Origin: CAVRQM01 sp965246915
GTDB taxonomy: Bacteria > Pseudomonadota > Alphaproteobacteria > Acetobacterales > Acetobacteraceae
Length of the DNA stretch: 64,000 bases
NCBI GenBank assembly: GCA_965246915.1
Contig: CBDFGB010000017.1
Coordinates: 1 to 64,000, forward strand
Reading direction: 5' to 3'
Shown here piece after piece: positions 1 to 7,356 of the stretch. Position 1 is the stretch's first letter, and each line of letters opens with the position of its first letter. The position numbers were made by a program, and so were the translations under genes. Under the pieces are notes generated by a model, which saw only the letters and a program-made list of their open reading frames with translations, searched no databases and was not told where the DNA came from.

Positions 1-933
1 GAACGCCCGCGCGGTGAGGTTGCGGTCGGCGACCGCATCCCACTTGTTCAGCACGAGCACGCACGCCCGGCCTTCTCGCTCGATCAGCCGGGCGAGCGTC
101 AGATCCTGCTCGTGCATAACCCCTTCGGTCGCGTCGATCACCAGGGCGACGACTTCGGCCATCTTTAGCGCCTCGATGCTGGCGCCGACCGAGAGTTTTT
201 CGAGCAGCTCCTCGATCCGCGCCCGCCGGCGCAGGCCCGCCGTGTCCACCAGTTCGATCGCGGTCCCGTCCGTGTCGCGCAGAAGGGCGGATACCGCGTC
301 GCGGGTCAGGCCGGGTTCAGGTCCGGTGATCATCCGCTGTTCGCCCAGCAAGCGGTTGACCAGGGTCGATTTGCCGGCGTTGGGCCGCCCGACGATGGCG
401 AGCTTCATCGGCCGCTCGTCGCGCTCCGGCACCATTTCCGCCGGCAGCCGGTCGACGATCTCGCCCATCAAATCGGCAAGGCCTTCGTTGTGTTCCGCCG
501 AGACGGCGAGCGGCGTGCCGAGGCCCAGGGAATACGCATCCAGCGCGGCGGCCGTGCCGGCCCGGCCCTCCGCCTTGTTGGCGACCAGGAGCACGGGGCG
601 TCCCTGCTTGCGCAGCCAGGCCGCGAAATGCGAATCGGCCGGGGTGATGCCGGCGCGGGCGTCGACCACGAACAGCACGAGGTCGGCCCCGGCCACCGCC
701 GTCTCGCTGCTGACCCGCATCCGGGCATAGATGCTGTCGGGGGCGGATTCCTCGAGCCCGGCGGTATCGACCAGCCGCACCTCGCGCCCGCGCAGCATGG
801 CGGTCGCGTCCTTTCGGTCGCGGGTGACGCCGGGCGTGTCCGAGACGATCGCCCGCCGCCGCCCCGCCAGCTTGTTGAACAGCGTGGACTTGCCGACGTT
901 CGGCCGGCCGGCGATGACCACGGTGGGCAACAC
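1..933 (-). CDS. der: Ribosome-assembly GTPase Der (EngA), 3' end outside the window
   Basis: Der is a tandem-G-domain GTPase that matures the 50S ribosomal subunit. Both domains are visible. The first begins right after the start with GRPNVGKST, followed by DTAGLE and a G4-like NKAE. The second has GRPNAGKST, DTAGL and NKWD. The C-terminal KH-like domain lies beyond position 1, so about 311 codons are seen. No ATG is available at the start. GTG at 933 (or TTG at 930) places the P-loop at the usual distance from the N-terminus. The gene follows bamB by 7 bases on the same strand, and bamB-der is a common proteobacterial order. Identification is firm; only the exact start codon is uncertain. 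Confidence 0.96.
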   Translation of the reverse strand, partial: MLPTVVIAGRPNVGKSTLFNKLAGRRRAIVSDTPGVTRDRKDATAMLRGREVRLVDTAGLEESAPDSIYARMRVSSETAVAGADLVLFVVDARAGITPADSHFAAWLRKQGRPVLLVANKAEGRAGTAAALDAYSLGLGTPLAVSAEHNEGLADLMGEIVDRLPAEMVPERDERPMKLAIVGRPNAGKSTLVNRLLGEQRMITGPEPGLTRDAVSALLRDTDGTAIELVDTAGLRRRARIEELLEKLSVGASIEALKMAEVVALVIDATEGVMHEQDLTLARLIEREGRACVLVLNKWDAVADRNLTARAF

Positions 934-940
934 GGCGGCG

Positions 941-2266
941 CTACCGCAGCGCCAGCAGGGTCGCGTCGTCGGTGATCACGAACACCGTCCCATCGGCGAC
1001 CACGGGGGCGACCGAGGCCGCGCCCGACAATTCCTGCCGCCCGAGGATCTTGCCGGTATACGGGCTGACGGCGATGGCGCGGTCGATGCTGCCGGCGACG
1101 ATCAGCCGGTCGCCGACCAGGGTCGGGCCGATCCAGCGGATCGGATCGCGCTTCTTCTCGGCGTTGCCGAACGACGGCAGCGGAGTGACCCAGGCGACCG
1201 TGCCGTCGGTGCGGTTGATGGCGGCGAGCACATTGTCGGTGCTGAGCACGAACAGCCAGTCGCCGGCCAGCCACGGCTGCTCAGCCGAGCCGATCTCGCG
1301 CTCCCACAGGCGCCGTCCGGTCCGCAGGTCGAGCGAGATGGTCAGTCCGCCGAGGCCGCTCGCGAAGACCTGGCCGCTGTCGATCACCGGCCGGCCGGTG
1401 ATGGCGGGCAGGTCGATCAGGCTGTTGCGGCCACGGGTGGCGGCGAGGCTGTCGGCCCAGGCGACCGAGCCGCCATCGGCGCGCAGGCCGATCAGCTCGC
1501 CGGACGCGAAGCCCGCCACCACCACGCCGTCGGCGAAGGCGGGCGATGGCAGGGACAGGATCGTCGTGTCGGCCGTGTTCGCCTGATACGCCCAGTCCTG
1601 GCGACCGTCGGCGGCGGTGAAGGCGCGCAATTCGTCGAGGACGGTCGGCACGAACGCCCGGCCGTCCGCGACGGTGGGGGCCGCGCGCGCCGGGGCGCCG
1701 AGCGGCGAGCGCCACAGGATCTTGCCGTGGGCGAGGTCGAGGGCGAGCAATTCGGCCCGGCCGGTGGAGGCGAACACCCGGCCGCCGTCGATGGCCACGC
1801 CGCCGCCGATATTCGTGCTGCGGTCCTTCTCGCCCTGCGTGTCGGTGCGCCACAGCCGCGCGCCGGTGCGGGGATCGAACGCGGTGATCACCGCGTCGCT
1901 GTCCATCGTCACCACGTGCCCCTCGGCGATGACCGGGGTCGCGGTGATCTTCGCGCGATAGCCGCCGCCGGTGCCGATGTCGGAGCGCCAGAGCCGCGTC
2001 AGCACGTCGCCCGCCGCGAGATGACCCATCGAATGCGACGGCAGGCCACCCGATTGCGGCCAGGCCGGATTGCGCACCGGCGGCGGCAGGGCGATCTTGC
2101 GCTCCGGCGGGTTGTCGATTTGCAGCCCGCGGCTGGCGGCCAGCACCGAGAGACGCTTGCCCGGCAGCGGCGGCTTGTCGCTGCTGAACCAGTCGTCGAA
2201 TATGCCGCATCCGCCGGCCGCGAGCGGCAGCAGCAGCGCCCCCCGGCGCCCGAGGCCGCGCGTCAC
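941..2266 (-). CDS. bamB: Outer membrane assembly lipoprotein BamB (PQQ-like beta-propeller)
   Basis: BamB is the beta-propeller lipoprotein of the BAM complex, which inserts beta-barrel proteins into the outer membrane. The 441-residue product starts with a lipoprotein signal (GRRGALLLPLAAGGC) whose lipobox ends at Cys about 20. Repeated PQQ-like blades follow (GxxLWxxxxG patterns such as TGARLWRTD, GTVAWVTPL and TGKILGRQEL). A longer open frame exists upstream, but the GTG at 2266 overlaps the stop of the TPR gene by four bases and gives the signal peptide directly, so it is preferred. It lies between a YfgM-like gene and der, matching the conserved yfgM-bamB-der cluster. Confidence 0.94.
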   Translation of the reverse strand: MTRGLGRRGALLLPLAAGGCGIFDDWFSSDKPPLPGKRLSVLAASRGLQIDNPPERKIALPPPVRNPAWPQSGGLPSHSMGHLAAGDVLTRLWRSDIGTGGGYRAKITATPVIAEGHVVTMDSDAVITAFDPRTGARLWRTDTQGEKDRSTNIGGGVAIDGGRVFASTGRAELLALDLAHGKILWRSPLGAPARAAPTVADGRAFVPTVLDELRAFTAADGRQDWAYQANTADTTILSLPSPAFADGVVVAGFASGELIGLRADGGSVAWADSLAATRGRNSLIDLPAITGRPVIDSGQVFASGLGGLTISLDLRTGRRLWEREIGSAEQPWLAGDWLFVLSTDNVLAAINRTDGTVAWVTPLPSFGNAEKKRDPIRWIGPTLVGDRLIVAGSIDRAIAVSPYTGKILGRQELSGAASVAPVVADGTVFVITDDATLLALR

Positions 2267-2958
2267 GATCCGCCAGCCTTGCTCGCGTCCGGTTTGGTCT
2301 CGTTGGCTTTGCCGATCTGCTCCAGCAATCCGCCGGCGCGCTGACGCACGCCCTCGGGTGCGGCGGTATCCTGGGCCAGCAGTCGCAGCGTGTCGCGGGC
2401 GGCGTCGACCTGCCCCTGCCGCAGCGACAGCAGCGCCTGCGCCTCGTTGGCCAGGCCGTGCCATGGGCTCGTGGGAGCCGCAAGTTTCTGGAGTCGGGCC
2501 GCGACGGCGGCCGGTTCGCCGCTATCGAGATTGTGCAGCGCCCATTGCAGATCGGCGAGATCCCTGAGCAGCCGATCGGCCCCGCCGTCCGCCGCGACCG
2601 TATCCCACGCCGCATTGGCGGCCGGCAGATCGCCCGCCTCGGCGAGCAGCGCCGCCTCGCGCAGCCGTGCCAACGTCCGGTAGCCCGACGGCGCGTTCGC
2701 CGCGAGTTCGGCGAGTTGCGGGCGTGCCGCATCGCGCGCCGGACCGGCCGGAGCCTCCGCCGCCTTCACCGCCGCGAGGTAGGTCCCGGCGACTTCGAGC
2801 GCATGCCGACCCTTGTACCAGGTCCAGGCCTGGTAGCCGGCGACCGCGACGACGACCGCGAACGCGGCGGCGGCCAGCACGCCGCCGTAGCGGACCAGCA
2901 TGCGCTTCATCCGGTCGGCGCGAAGGTCCTCTTCGACCTCATCGAAAATGTCAGGCAA
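2263..2958 (-). CDS. YfgM-like tetratricopeptide-domain membrane protein
   Basis: This is a 231-residue single-pass inner-membrane protein of the YfgM/TPR_21 type, thought to act as an ancillary periplasmic chaperone with the Sec translocon and BAM pathway. A cytoplasmic segment (DIFDEVEEDLRADR), frequent in alphaproteobacterial homologues, precedes a transmembrane helix at about residues 23-43 (VLAAAAFAVVVAVAGYQAW). An alanine-rich helical TPR region fills the rest. No ATG fits. TTG at 2958 gives the conserved N-terminus, and the open frame upstream of it has no family resemblance. It overlaps bamB by four bases (GTGA), implying coupled translation. Confidence 0.85.
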   Translation of the reverse strand: MPDIFDEVEEDLRADRMKRMLVRYGGVLAAAAFAVVVAVAGYQAWTWYKGRHALEVAGTYLAAVKAAEAPAGPARDAARPQLAELAANAPSGYRTLARLREAALLAEAGDLPAANAAWDTVAADGGADRLLRDLADLQWALHNLDSGEPAAVAARLQKLAAPTSPWHGLANEAQALLSLRQGQVDAARDTLRLLAQDTAAPEGVRQRAGGLLEQIGKANETKPDASKAGGS

Positions 2959-3072
2959 GTCGATCCTCGGGCTGGTCGATGGGCGCGGACCATAACGACA
3001 CCGCCCAAGGGGGGCAAACCAACGGCCACCAAGTCGAAACCGGACGCTAACCTTCCCCCACCACGATGCGGC

Positions 3073-3453
3073 GTGCCGCCATGCTCCGCCTGCGTTCTCC
3101 TGCTCGCCGCCCTGCTGCTGGGCGGGTGCCAATCGTTCTACGCCGCAGCGGGCACGTTCACCGGCGTGAACGTCGCCTCGCTGGCGATCCTCGGACGCAC
3201 CGTCCCCGACGCGGTCGTCTCGCTCATCCGCGACCGGGACTGCTCGGCGGTCCGGCTCGACCAGGGACAGAGCTACTGCGTGCCGCCCGACCAGCCGCCT
3301 CCGCCGGAGGAGTTCTGTACCCACAGCCTCGGCACGCCGGATTGCTGGGCGAACCCGGCCTTGCTGCCTGGGAGACCCGTGGCGCTGATCGACACGCCGG
3401 CACGGACCGCCGCGCAGATCGAGCAAGGTGCCCATCGCTGGCCGGACCTTTAA
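3073..3453 (+). CDS. Small predicted lipoprotein of unknown function
   Basis: This is a 126-residue putative lipoprotein. From GTG at 3073 the protein has a short hydrophobic signal (CVLLLAALLLGGC) ending in a canonical lipobox. The mature part contains a few cysteines (RDCSAV, QSYCVPP, EEFCTHS, PDCWAN) and a proline-rich stretch. An ATG in another frame at 3066 gives no sensible protein. It is divergent from the YfgM-like gene. I do not recognise a family. The lipobox and non-random codon use support a real gene, but its role is unknown. Confidence 0.68.
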   Translation: MPPCSACVLLLAALLLGGCQSFYAAAGTFTGVNVASLAILGRTVPDAVVSLIRDRDCSAVRLDQGQSYCVPPDQPPPPEEFCTHSLGTPDCWANPALLPGRPVALIDTPARTAAQIEQGAHRWPDL

Positions 3454-3472
3454 GTCGTCGCACGCAGCCGTG

Positions 3473-3487
3473 ATGCGCAATGCGCAT
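3473..3487. promoter_or_regulatory. Perfect 15-bp palindrome upstream of the MFS exporter gene
   Basis: ATGCGCA-A-TGCGCAT is an exact 7-1-7 palindrome about 90 bases before the transporter start and just after the lipoprotein stop. It fits the T-N11-A rule of LysR-type operator boxes. No LysR gene is adjacent, so the regulator is unknown. The operator role is inference from symmetry and position. Confidence 0.4.
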
Positions 3488-3578
3488 GGGCGAGACGATC
3501 CCTCTCCTTCTATAGTCGAGGCACGCAGGCCGACGTTCCGAGCGGGCGCGGCCGATCACCATGCGCCACAGGATCGCC

Positions 3579-4823
3579 ATGTCGTCGAAGCAGACCGCGA
3601 CCATCCCGTTCGTGCCGGCCGCCCCGACCCGGAGCGCCGCCGAGCAGGCCACACTCGCGATCCTGATCGCATTGAGCCTTTCGCACCTGATGAACGACAC
3701 CATGCAGTCGATCATCCAGGCACTGTATCCGATGTTCCGGGAGCAATACGCCCTCGACTACGGTCAGATCGGCCTGATCACCCTAGCGTTCCAGCTCACC
3801 GCGTCGATCCTGCAGCCGCTGGTCGGCCTGTATGCGGACAAGCGCCCGCTGCCGTACTCGCTTGCGGTCGGCATGGGTTCGACCTTCCTCGGCCTGCTGC
3901 TGCTCTCGCGCGCCGACAGTTTCGCGATGATCCTGATCGCCGCCGCGATGGTCGGCATCGGCAGCTCGATCTTCCATCCCGAAAGCTCGCGAGTGGCGCG
4001 CATGGCCTCGGGCGGCCGCTATGGTTTCGCGCAGGCGCTGTTCCAGGTCGGCGGCAATAGCGGCTCCGCGCTCGGCCCGCTGTTGGCGGCCTTCGTCGTG
4101 GTGCCGGCCGGCCAGCACAGCGTCGCCTGGGTCTCGATCATCGCGCTGATCGGCATCGTCGTGCTGTTCAACGTCGGCCGTTGGTATTCGCGCAACCTGC
4201 ACCTGGCCAAGCCGCGGCCGCGCCGGGCCGGGGAGGCGGCGGCCCCGACGCTGAGCCGGAGCCGGGTGACGTGGTCGATCGCCATCCTGATCGCGCTGAT
4301 GTTCAGCAAGTTCGTGTATCTGGCCAGCCTCAGCACCTATTTCACGTTCTACCTGATCCACAAGTTCGACGTGTCGGTGCAGCATGCCCAGATCTACCTG
4401 TTCGTCTTCCTGGCCGCCGGTGCGGTCGGCACCTTCCTCGGCGGCCCGATCGGCGACCGGATCGGCCGCAAATATCTGATCTGGGGGTCGATCGCCGGCG
4501 TGCTGCCGTTCACGCTCCTGCTGCCCTATGTCGGGCTGGCCGCGACCATCGTGCTGGTGATCCCGATCGGGCTGATCCTGTCGAGCGCCTTCTCGGCCAT
4601 CGTCGTCTATGCGCAGGAGCTGGTGCCCGGGAAAGTCGGGATGATTGCCGGCCTGTTCTTCGGCTTCGCGTTCGGGCTCGGCGGCCTCGGCGCCGCCGGG
4701 CTGGGCGCGTTGGCCGACAAGACCAGCATCGACGTCGTCTACCGGATTTGCGCCTTCCTGCCGGCGATCGGCCTGCTCACCGCCTTTCTGCCGGACCTCG
4801 ACGAGAAGCGCCGGACCGCCTAG
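3579..4823 (+). CDS. MFS exporter, fosmidomycin-resistance (Fsr) type
   Basis: This is a 12-helix major facilitator of the Fsr branch, proton-driven exporters linked to fosmidomycin and other drug efflux. Family signs are an early SHLMNDTMQSIIQALYPMF segment, an ADKRPLPYS loop between helices 2 and 3, the GSSIFHPESSRVAR segment in helix 5 and GGPIGDRIGRKY in the second half. A central basic loop (KPRPRRAGEA) splits the two six-helix bundles. ATG at 3579 has AGGA five bases upstream and is preferred over ATG at 3561, which lacks a good ribosome site. Length is 414 residues, typical for the family. Substrate cannot be read from the sequence. A dehydrogenase gene follows after 9 bases. Confidence 0.88.
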   Translation: MSSKQTATIPFVPAAPTRSAAEQATLAILIALSLSHLMNDTMQSIIQALYPMFREQYALDYGQIGLITLAFQLTASILQPLVGLYADKRPLPYSLAVGMGSTFLGLLLLSRADSFAMILIAAAMVGIGSSIFHPESSRVARMASGGRYGFAQALFQVGGNSGSALGPLLAAFVVVPAGQHSVAWVSIIALIGIVVLFNVGRWYSRNLHLAKPRPRRAGEAAAPTLSRSRVTWSIAILIALMFSKFVYLASLSTYFTFYLIHKFDVSVQHAQIYLFVFLAAGAVGTFLGGPIGDRIGRKYLIWGSIAGVLPFTLLLPYVGLAATIVLVIPIGLILSSAFSAIVVYAQELVPGKVGMIAGLFFGFAFGLGGLGAAGLGALADKTSIDVVYRICAFLPAIGLLTAFLPDLDEKRRTA

Positions 4824-4832
4824 GACCGCGCG

Positions 4833-5720
4833 ATGCGGGTCGCGGTCGTCGGACTTGGGTCGATGGGCATGGGGGCGGCGCTCAATCTCGTGGCGCGCGG
4901 CCATGAGGTGAGCGGATGCGATCCGCGGGAGCCAGCGCGCGCGGAGTTTCGCGACGCCGGCGGCACGGTGTTCGGTGACGCGGCCGCATTGCCCGACGAC
5001 CTCGACGCGCTGATCCTGTTCGTTGTCAACGCGGCCCAGGCCGAGGACGTGCTGTTCGGCGCCGGCGACCGCGCATCCCGGCTTTCTGAACAGGCCGTCG
5101 TGGTCAACTGCACCACCGTCGCGCCGGACGTCGCCCGCTCGTTCGCGTCGCGACTCGGCGTGCCCTATCTCGACGCACCCGTCTCCGGCGGCGCGGGGGC
5201 GGCGCGAGAGGGGCGGATGGGCGTGATGGCGAGCGGCAGCGCCGAGGCCTTCGCCCGCGCCCGCCCGGCGCTGGAGGCTTTCGCCGGCAAGATCTGGGAA
5301 CTGGGCGACGCGCCGGGCGCCGGCAGCACCGTGAAGATGGTCAACCAGTTGCTGGCCGGCGTGCATATCGCGGTGGCCGCCGAGGCGCTGGCACTCGGCA
5401 TCCGGGCCGGGGCGGATCCAGAAACACTGTTCGAGGTGATCTCCGCCTCCGCGGGGAGTTCCTGGATGTGGCAGAACCGGGTGCCACACATCCTGGCCGG
5501 CGACGACACGCCGCTGTCCGCCGTCAACATCTTCGTCAAGGATCTCGGCATCGTGCTGGATCAGGCGCGCGGCCTGACGTTTCCGCTGCCGCTGGCCGCC
5601 GCGGCGCACCAGCTTTTCCTCGCCGCCGCCGCGTCCGGCCATGGCGGGCGCGACGATGCCTTCGTCATCCGCGTGTGGGAGGCTCTGGCCGGGATCGCGT
5701 TGCCCGAGAAGCAGCCATGA
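4833..5720 (+). CDS. NAD-binding beta-hydroxyacid dehydrogenase, L-threonate dehydrogenase-like
   Basis: This 295-residue member of the 3-hydroxyisobutyrate/6-phosphogluconate dehydrogenase superfamily has a Rossmann fold at the N-terminus (VAVVGLGSMGMGAALNL). The substrate-binding signature DAPVSGGAGAAREG and the catalytic-lysine region GSTVKMVNQLLAGVHI come before an all-alpha C-terminal domain. The segment around ISASAGSSWMWQNR resembles LtnD, which oxidises L-threonate at C2. A more generic 3-hydroxyacid dehydrogenase is possible, and no threonate kinase or aldolase partner is in the window. The gene is tightly linked to the MFS gene and overlaps the next gene by four bases (ATGA), so the three probably form one transcript. 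Confidence 0.83.
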   Translation: MRVAVVGLGSMGMGAALNLVARGHEVSGCDPREPARAEFRDAGGTVFGDAAALPDDLDALILFVVNAAQAEDVLFGAGDRASRLSEQAVVVNCTTVAPDVARSFASRLGVPYLDAPVSGGAGAAREGRMGVMASGSAEAFARARPALEAFAGKIWELGDAPGAGSTVKMVNQLLAGVHIAVAAEALALGIRAGADPETLFEVISASAGSSWMWQNRVPHILAGDDTPLSAVNIFVKDLGIVLDQARGLTFPLPLAAAAHQLFLAAAASGHGGRDDAFVIRVWEALAGIALPEKQP

Positions 5721-6508
5721 ATGGCCTGCTGCCCGAGTGGGGCCGGATGAGCCGGGCGGAGCGGGATGCCGCCTACAACAATTCGCTCGCGGTGCCGGGC
5801 AGTGACGCCGCGCAACGGCTCCGGCTGGAGGCATCGGCGGCATTTCGCGCGGCGCATCCACCGCGTGAGATCGCCTATGGTCCGCACGAGCGGCAGCGCA
5901 TCGACGTTTTCGGCACAGGCGCGAAAACGCTGGTGTTCATCCATGGCGGGTATTGGCAGCGCGGCGCGCGAGACTGGGTCAGCGCCGTGGCCGAGGGCCC
6001 CATGGCGCATGGCTGGTCCGTCGCCTTTCCCGGCTACCGCCTGACGCCGGAGGTCAGCGTCACGGAGATCGTCGCCGACGTGATGGCGGCCCTGGACAGG
6101 CTCGCGGAACTCGCGCCGCTGGTGGTGGCCGGCCACTCCGCCGGCGGACATCTTGCGGCGATGGCGCTCTGGCATGACTCCGTGATCGCGGGGCTGGCGA
6201 TTTCCGGCGTGTTCGAGCTGGGGCCGGTGCGCGACACGTATCTGAACGAGAAGCTGTCGCTGACCGAGGCGGAGGTGCAGACCCTGTCGCCGCTGCGGCT
6301 GGCCGCCGTGTCCAAGCCATTGGCCATTGCGTATGGTTCGATCGAGCTGCCGGCGCTGATCGCGAGCAGCCGGGACTTTCACGCCATGCGCGCCGCCGCC
6401 CATGCGCCAGGACCGCTGCTGCCATTGCCGAATGCCGAGCACTTCTCGGTGCTCGACGCACTACGGGACGCCGACGGCGCGCTCTGCCGCGAAGTCACGA
6501 GGAGCTGA
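5717..6508 (+). CDS. Alpha/beta hydrolase (kynurenine formamidase/esterase-like)
   Basis: This 263-residue serine hydrolase has the oxyanion motif HGGYW, the nucleophile elbow GHSAGG and a C-terminal histidine in NAEHFS, giving a complete catalytic triad with an acidic residue between. The N-terminal WGRMSRAERDAAYNNS segment and the HGGYW spacing resemble bacterial kynurenine-formamidase-like esterases. The substrate is not proven and no other kynurenine genes are nearby. The start ATG at 5717 overlaps the upstream stop as ATGA, so translation is likely coupled to the dehydrogenase. Confidence 0.85.
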   Translation: MNGLLPEWGRMSRAERDAAYNNSLAVPGSDAAQRLRLEASAAFRAAHPPREIAYGPHERQRIDVFGTGAKTLVFIHGGYWQRGARDWVSAVAEGPMAHGWSVAFPGYRLTPEVSVTEIVADVMAALDRLAELAPLVVAGHSAGGHLAAMALWHDSVIAGLAISGVFELGPVRDTYLNEKLSLTEAEVQTLSPLRLAAVSKPLAIAYGSIELPALIASSRDFHAMRAAAHAPGPLLPLPNAEHFSVLDALRDADGALCREVTRS

Positions 6509-6533
6509 GCGCGACTTTGCTACCACCGCACTT

Positions 6534-6551
6534 TGTTACGTATACGTAACA
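6534..6551. promoter_or_regulatory. Perfect 18-bp palindrome between convergent genes
   Basis: TGTTACGTATACGTAACA is an exact 9+9 palindrome in the 69-base gap between two convergent genes. The size and the central TACGTATACGTA core resemble TetR-family operators, but no such regulator is adjacent and no gene starts here. Its function is unknown. A protein-binding or transcript-end role is inference. Confidence 0.4.
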
Positions 6552-6577
6552 TATAGATTGCACGTATGCAGTGGCCG

Positions 6578-7324
6578 TCACGCCGATTTTGAAGCAAGGG
6601 CCGGCGGAGTATCGTCAGGTGCCGCTTGATCGCCGGCTCGCCAGTCTCCGAGCACGATCGAAGGACCGCCGTGTTTGCTCGACAGCGGATTGGGTTCGTG
6701 AAGGTCATCGCCAGACGATCGCAGGCTCACGGCCTGCGGTGACGGTGCCCGAGCGGCCGCGGGCGCGTCGGGCGTGGCCGGGTCGTGCCTGGTGGCCTTT
6801 GCCGCCCGGGACGGAAACAGCGAGGGGGGAAGGTCCGGGCCGGGCTCCATCCCCAGCATCCGGCAGAGCGGCCTGAGGATCCGACCGCCCTGCGGCGAGG
6901 CGGCCAGCAGCGCCGCCATCTGCGGATCGTGGGCCAGCATGTGCCGAAGCTGCGCGCCGCGACCGGCCGCGTGATAGCCCAGCCAGTCGATCAGCCAGAA
7001 GAACCGGGTTGGCACCCGGGGTTTCGGCCGCCCCCTCTCTCGCGCCGGATCGGGCGTTGCCGTCCGCGGTCGCGGCGGTCGGACCCGGAGCGGGCCCGCG
7101 GCGAACCGTCCGGCCAGGGAGGCGAACCGGCGAGCCACGCTGCTGAGATAGGCCGAGAGCAGCAGCGTCACCGGGATCAGCGCCCAGTTCCGCGCGGCGT
7201 GCATCGCGGCGAGGTCGCGAAGCCCGTCGAGAATCTGCCCCAGACGGCCCGCAAGGTCGGGTGCCTCGGGCAGCGATCTCGGCACGTGGTTAAAATACGC
7301 GTTCACACACGCATCTAGACACAT
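6578..7324 (-). CDS. Conserved-looking hypothetical protein with one membrane segment
   Basis: This 248-residue protein of unknown function has a likely membrane helix near residues 46-60 (WALIPVTLLLSAYLSS), a basic proline-rich linker, and a compact region (RFFWLIDWLGYHAAGRG, then RHMLAHDPQMAALLAASP) that looks like a small folded domain. The C-terminus is low in complexity. The frame stays open much further upstream, across the AsmA gene. The ATG at 7324 lies just past the AsmA stop and leaves a 32-base gap, so it is chosen. It is co-directional with the AsmA gene. No family assignment can be made. Confidence 0.6.
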   Translation of the reverse strand: MCLDACVNAYFNHVPRSLPEAPDLAGRLGQILDGLRDLAAMHAARNWALIPVTLLLSAYLSSVARRFASLAGRFAAGPLRVRPPRPRTATPDPARERGRPKPRVPTRFFWLIDWLGYHAAGRGAQLRHMLAHDPQMAALLAASPQGGRILRPLCRMLGMEPGPDLPPSLFPSRAAKATRHDPATPDAPAAARAPSPQAVSLRSSGDDLHEPNPLSSKHGGPSIVLGDWRAGDQAAPDDTPPALASKSA

Positions 7325-7356
7325 ATCGCAAGAGATGTCAACAAGAAAGGCTGCGG

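Noticed and set aside
731..2344. 537-codon + strand open frame opposite bamB
   Set aside because: The translation is repetitive Asp/Arg/Gly/His with no fold-like pattern, and BamB on the other strand is unambiguous.
3783..5861. 692-codon open frame antisense to the MFS and dehydrogenase genes
   Set aside because: Composition is typical of a high-GC shadow frame, and both genes on the + strand have clear family motifs.
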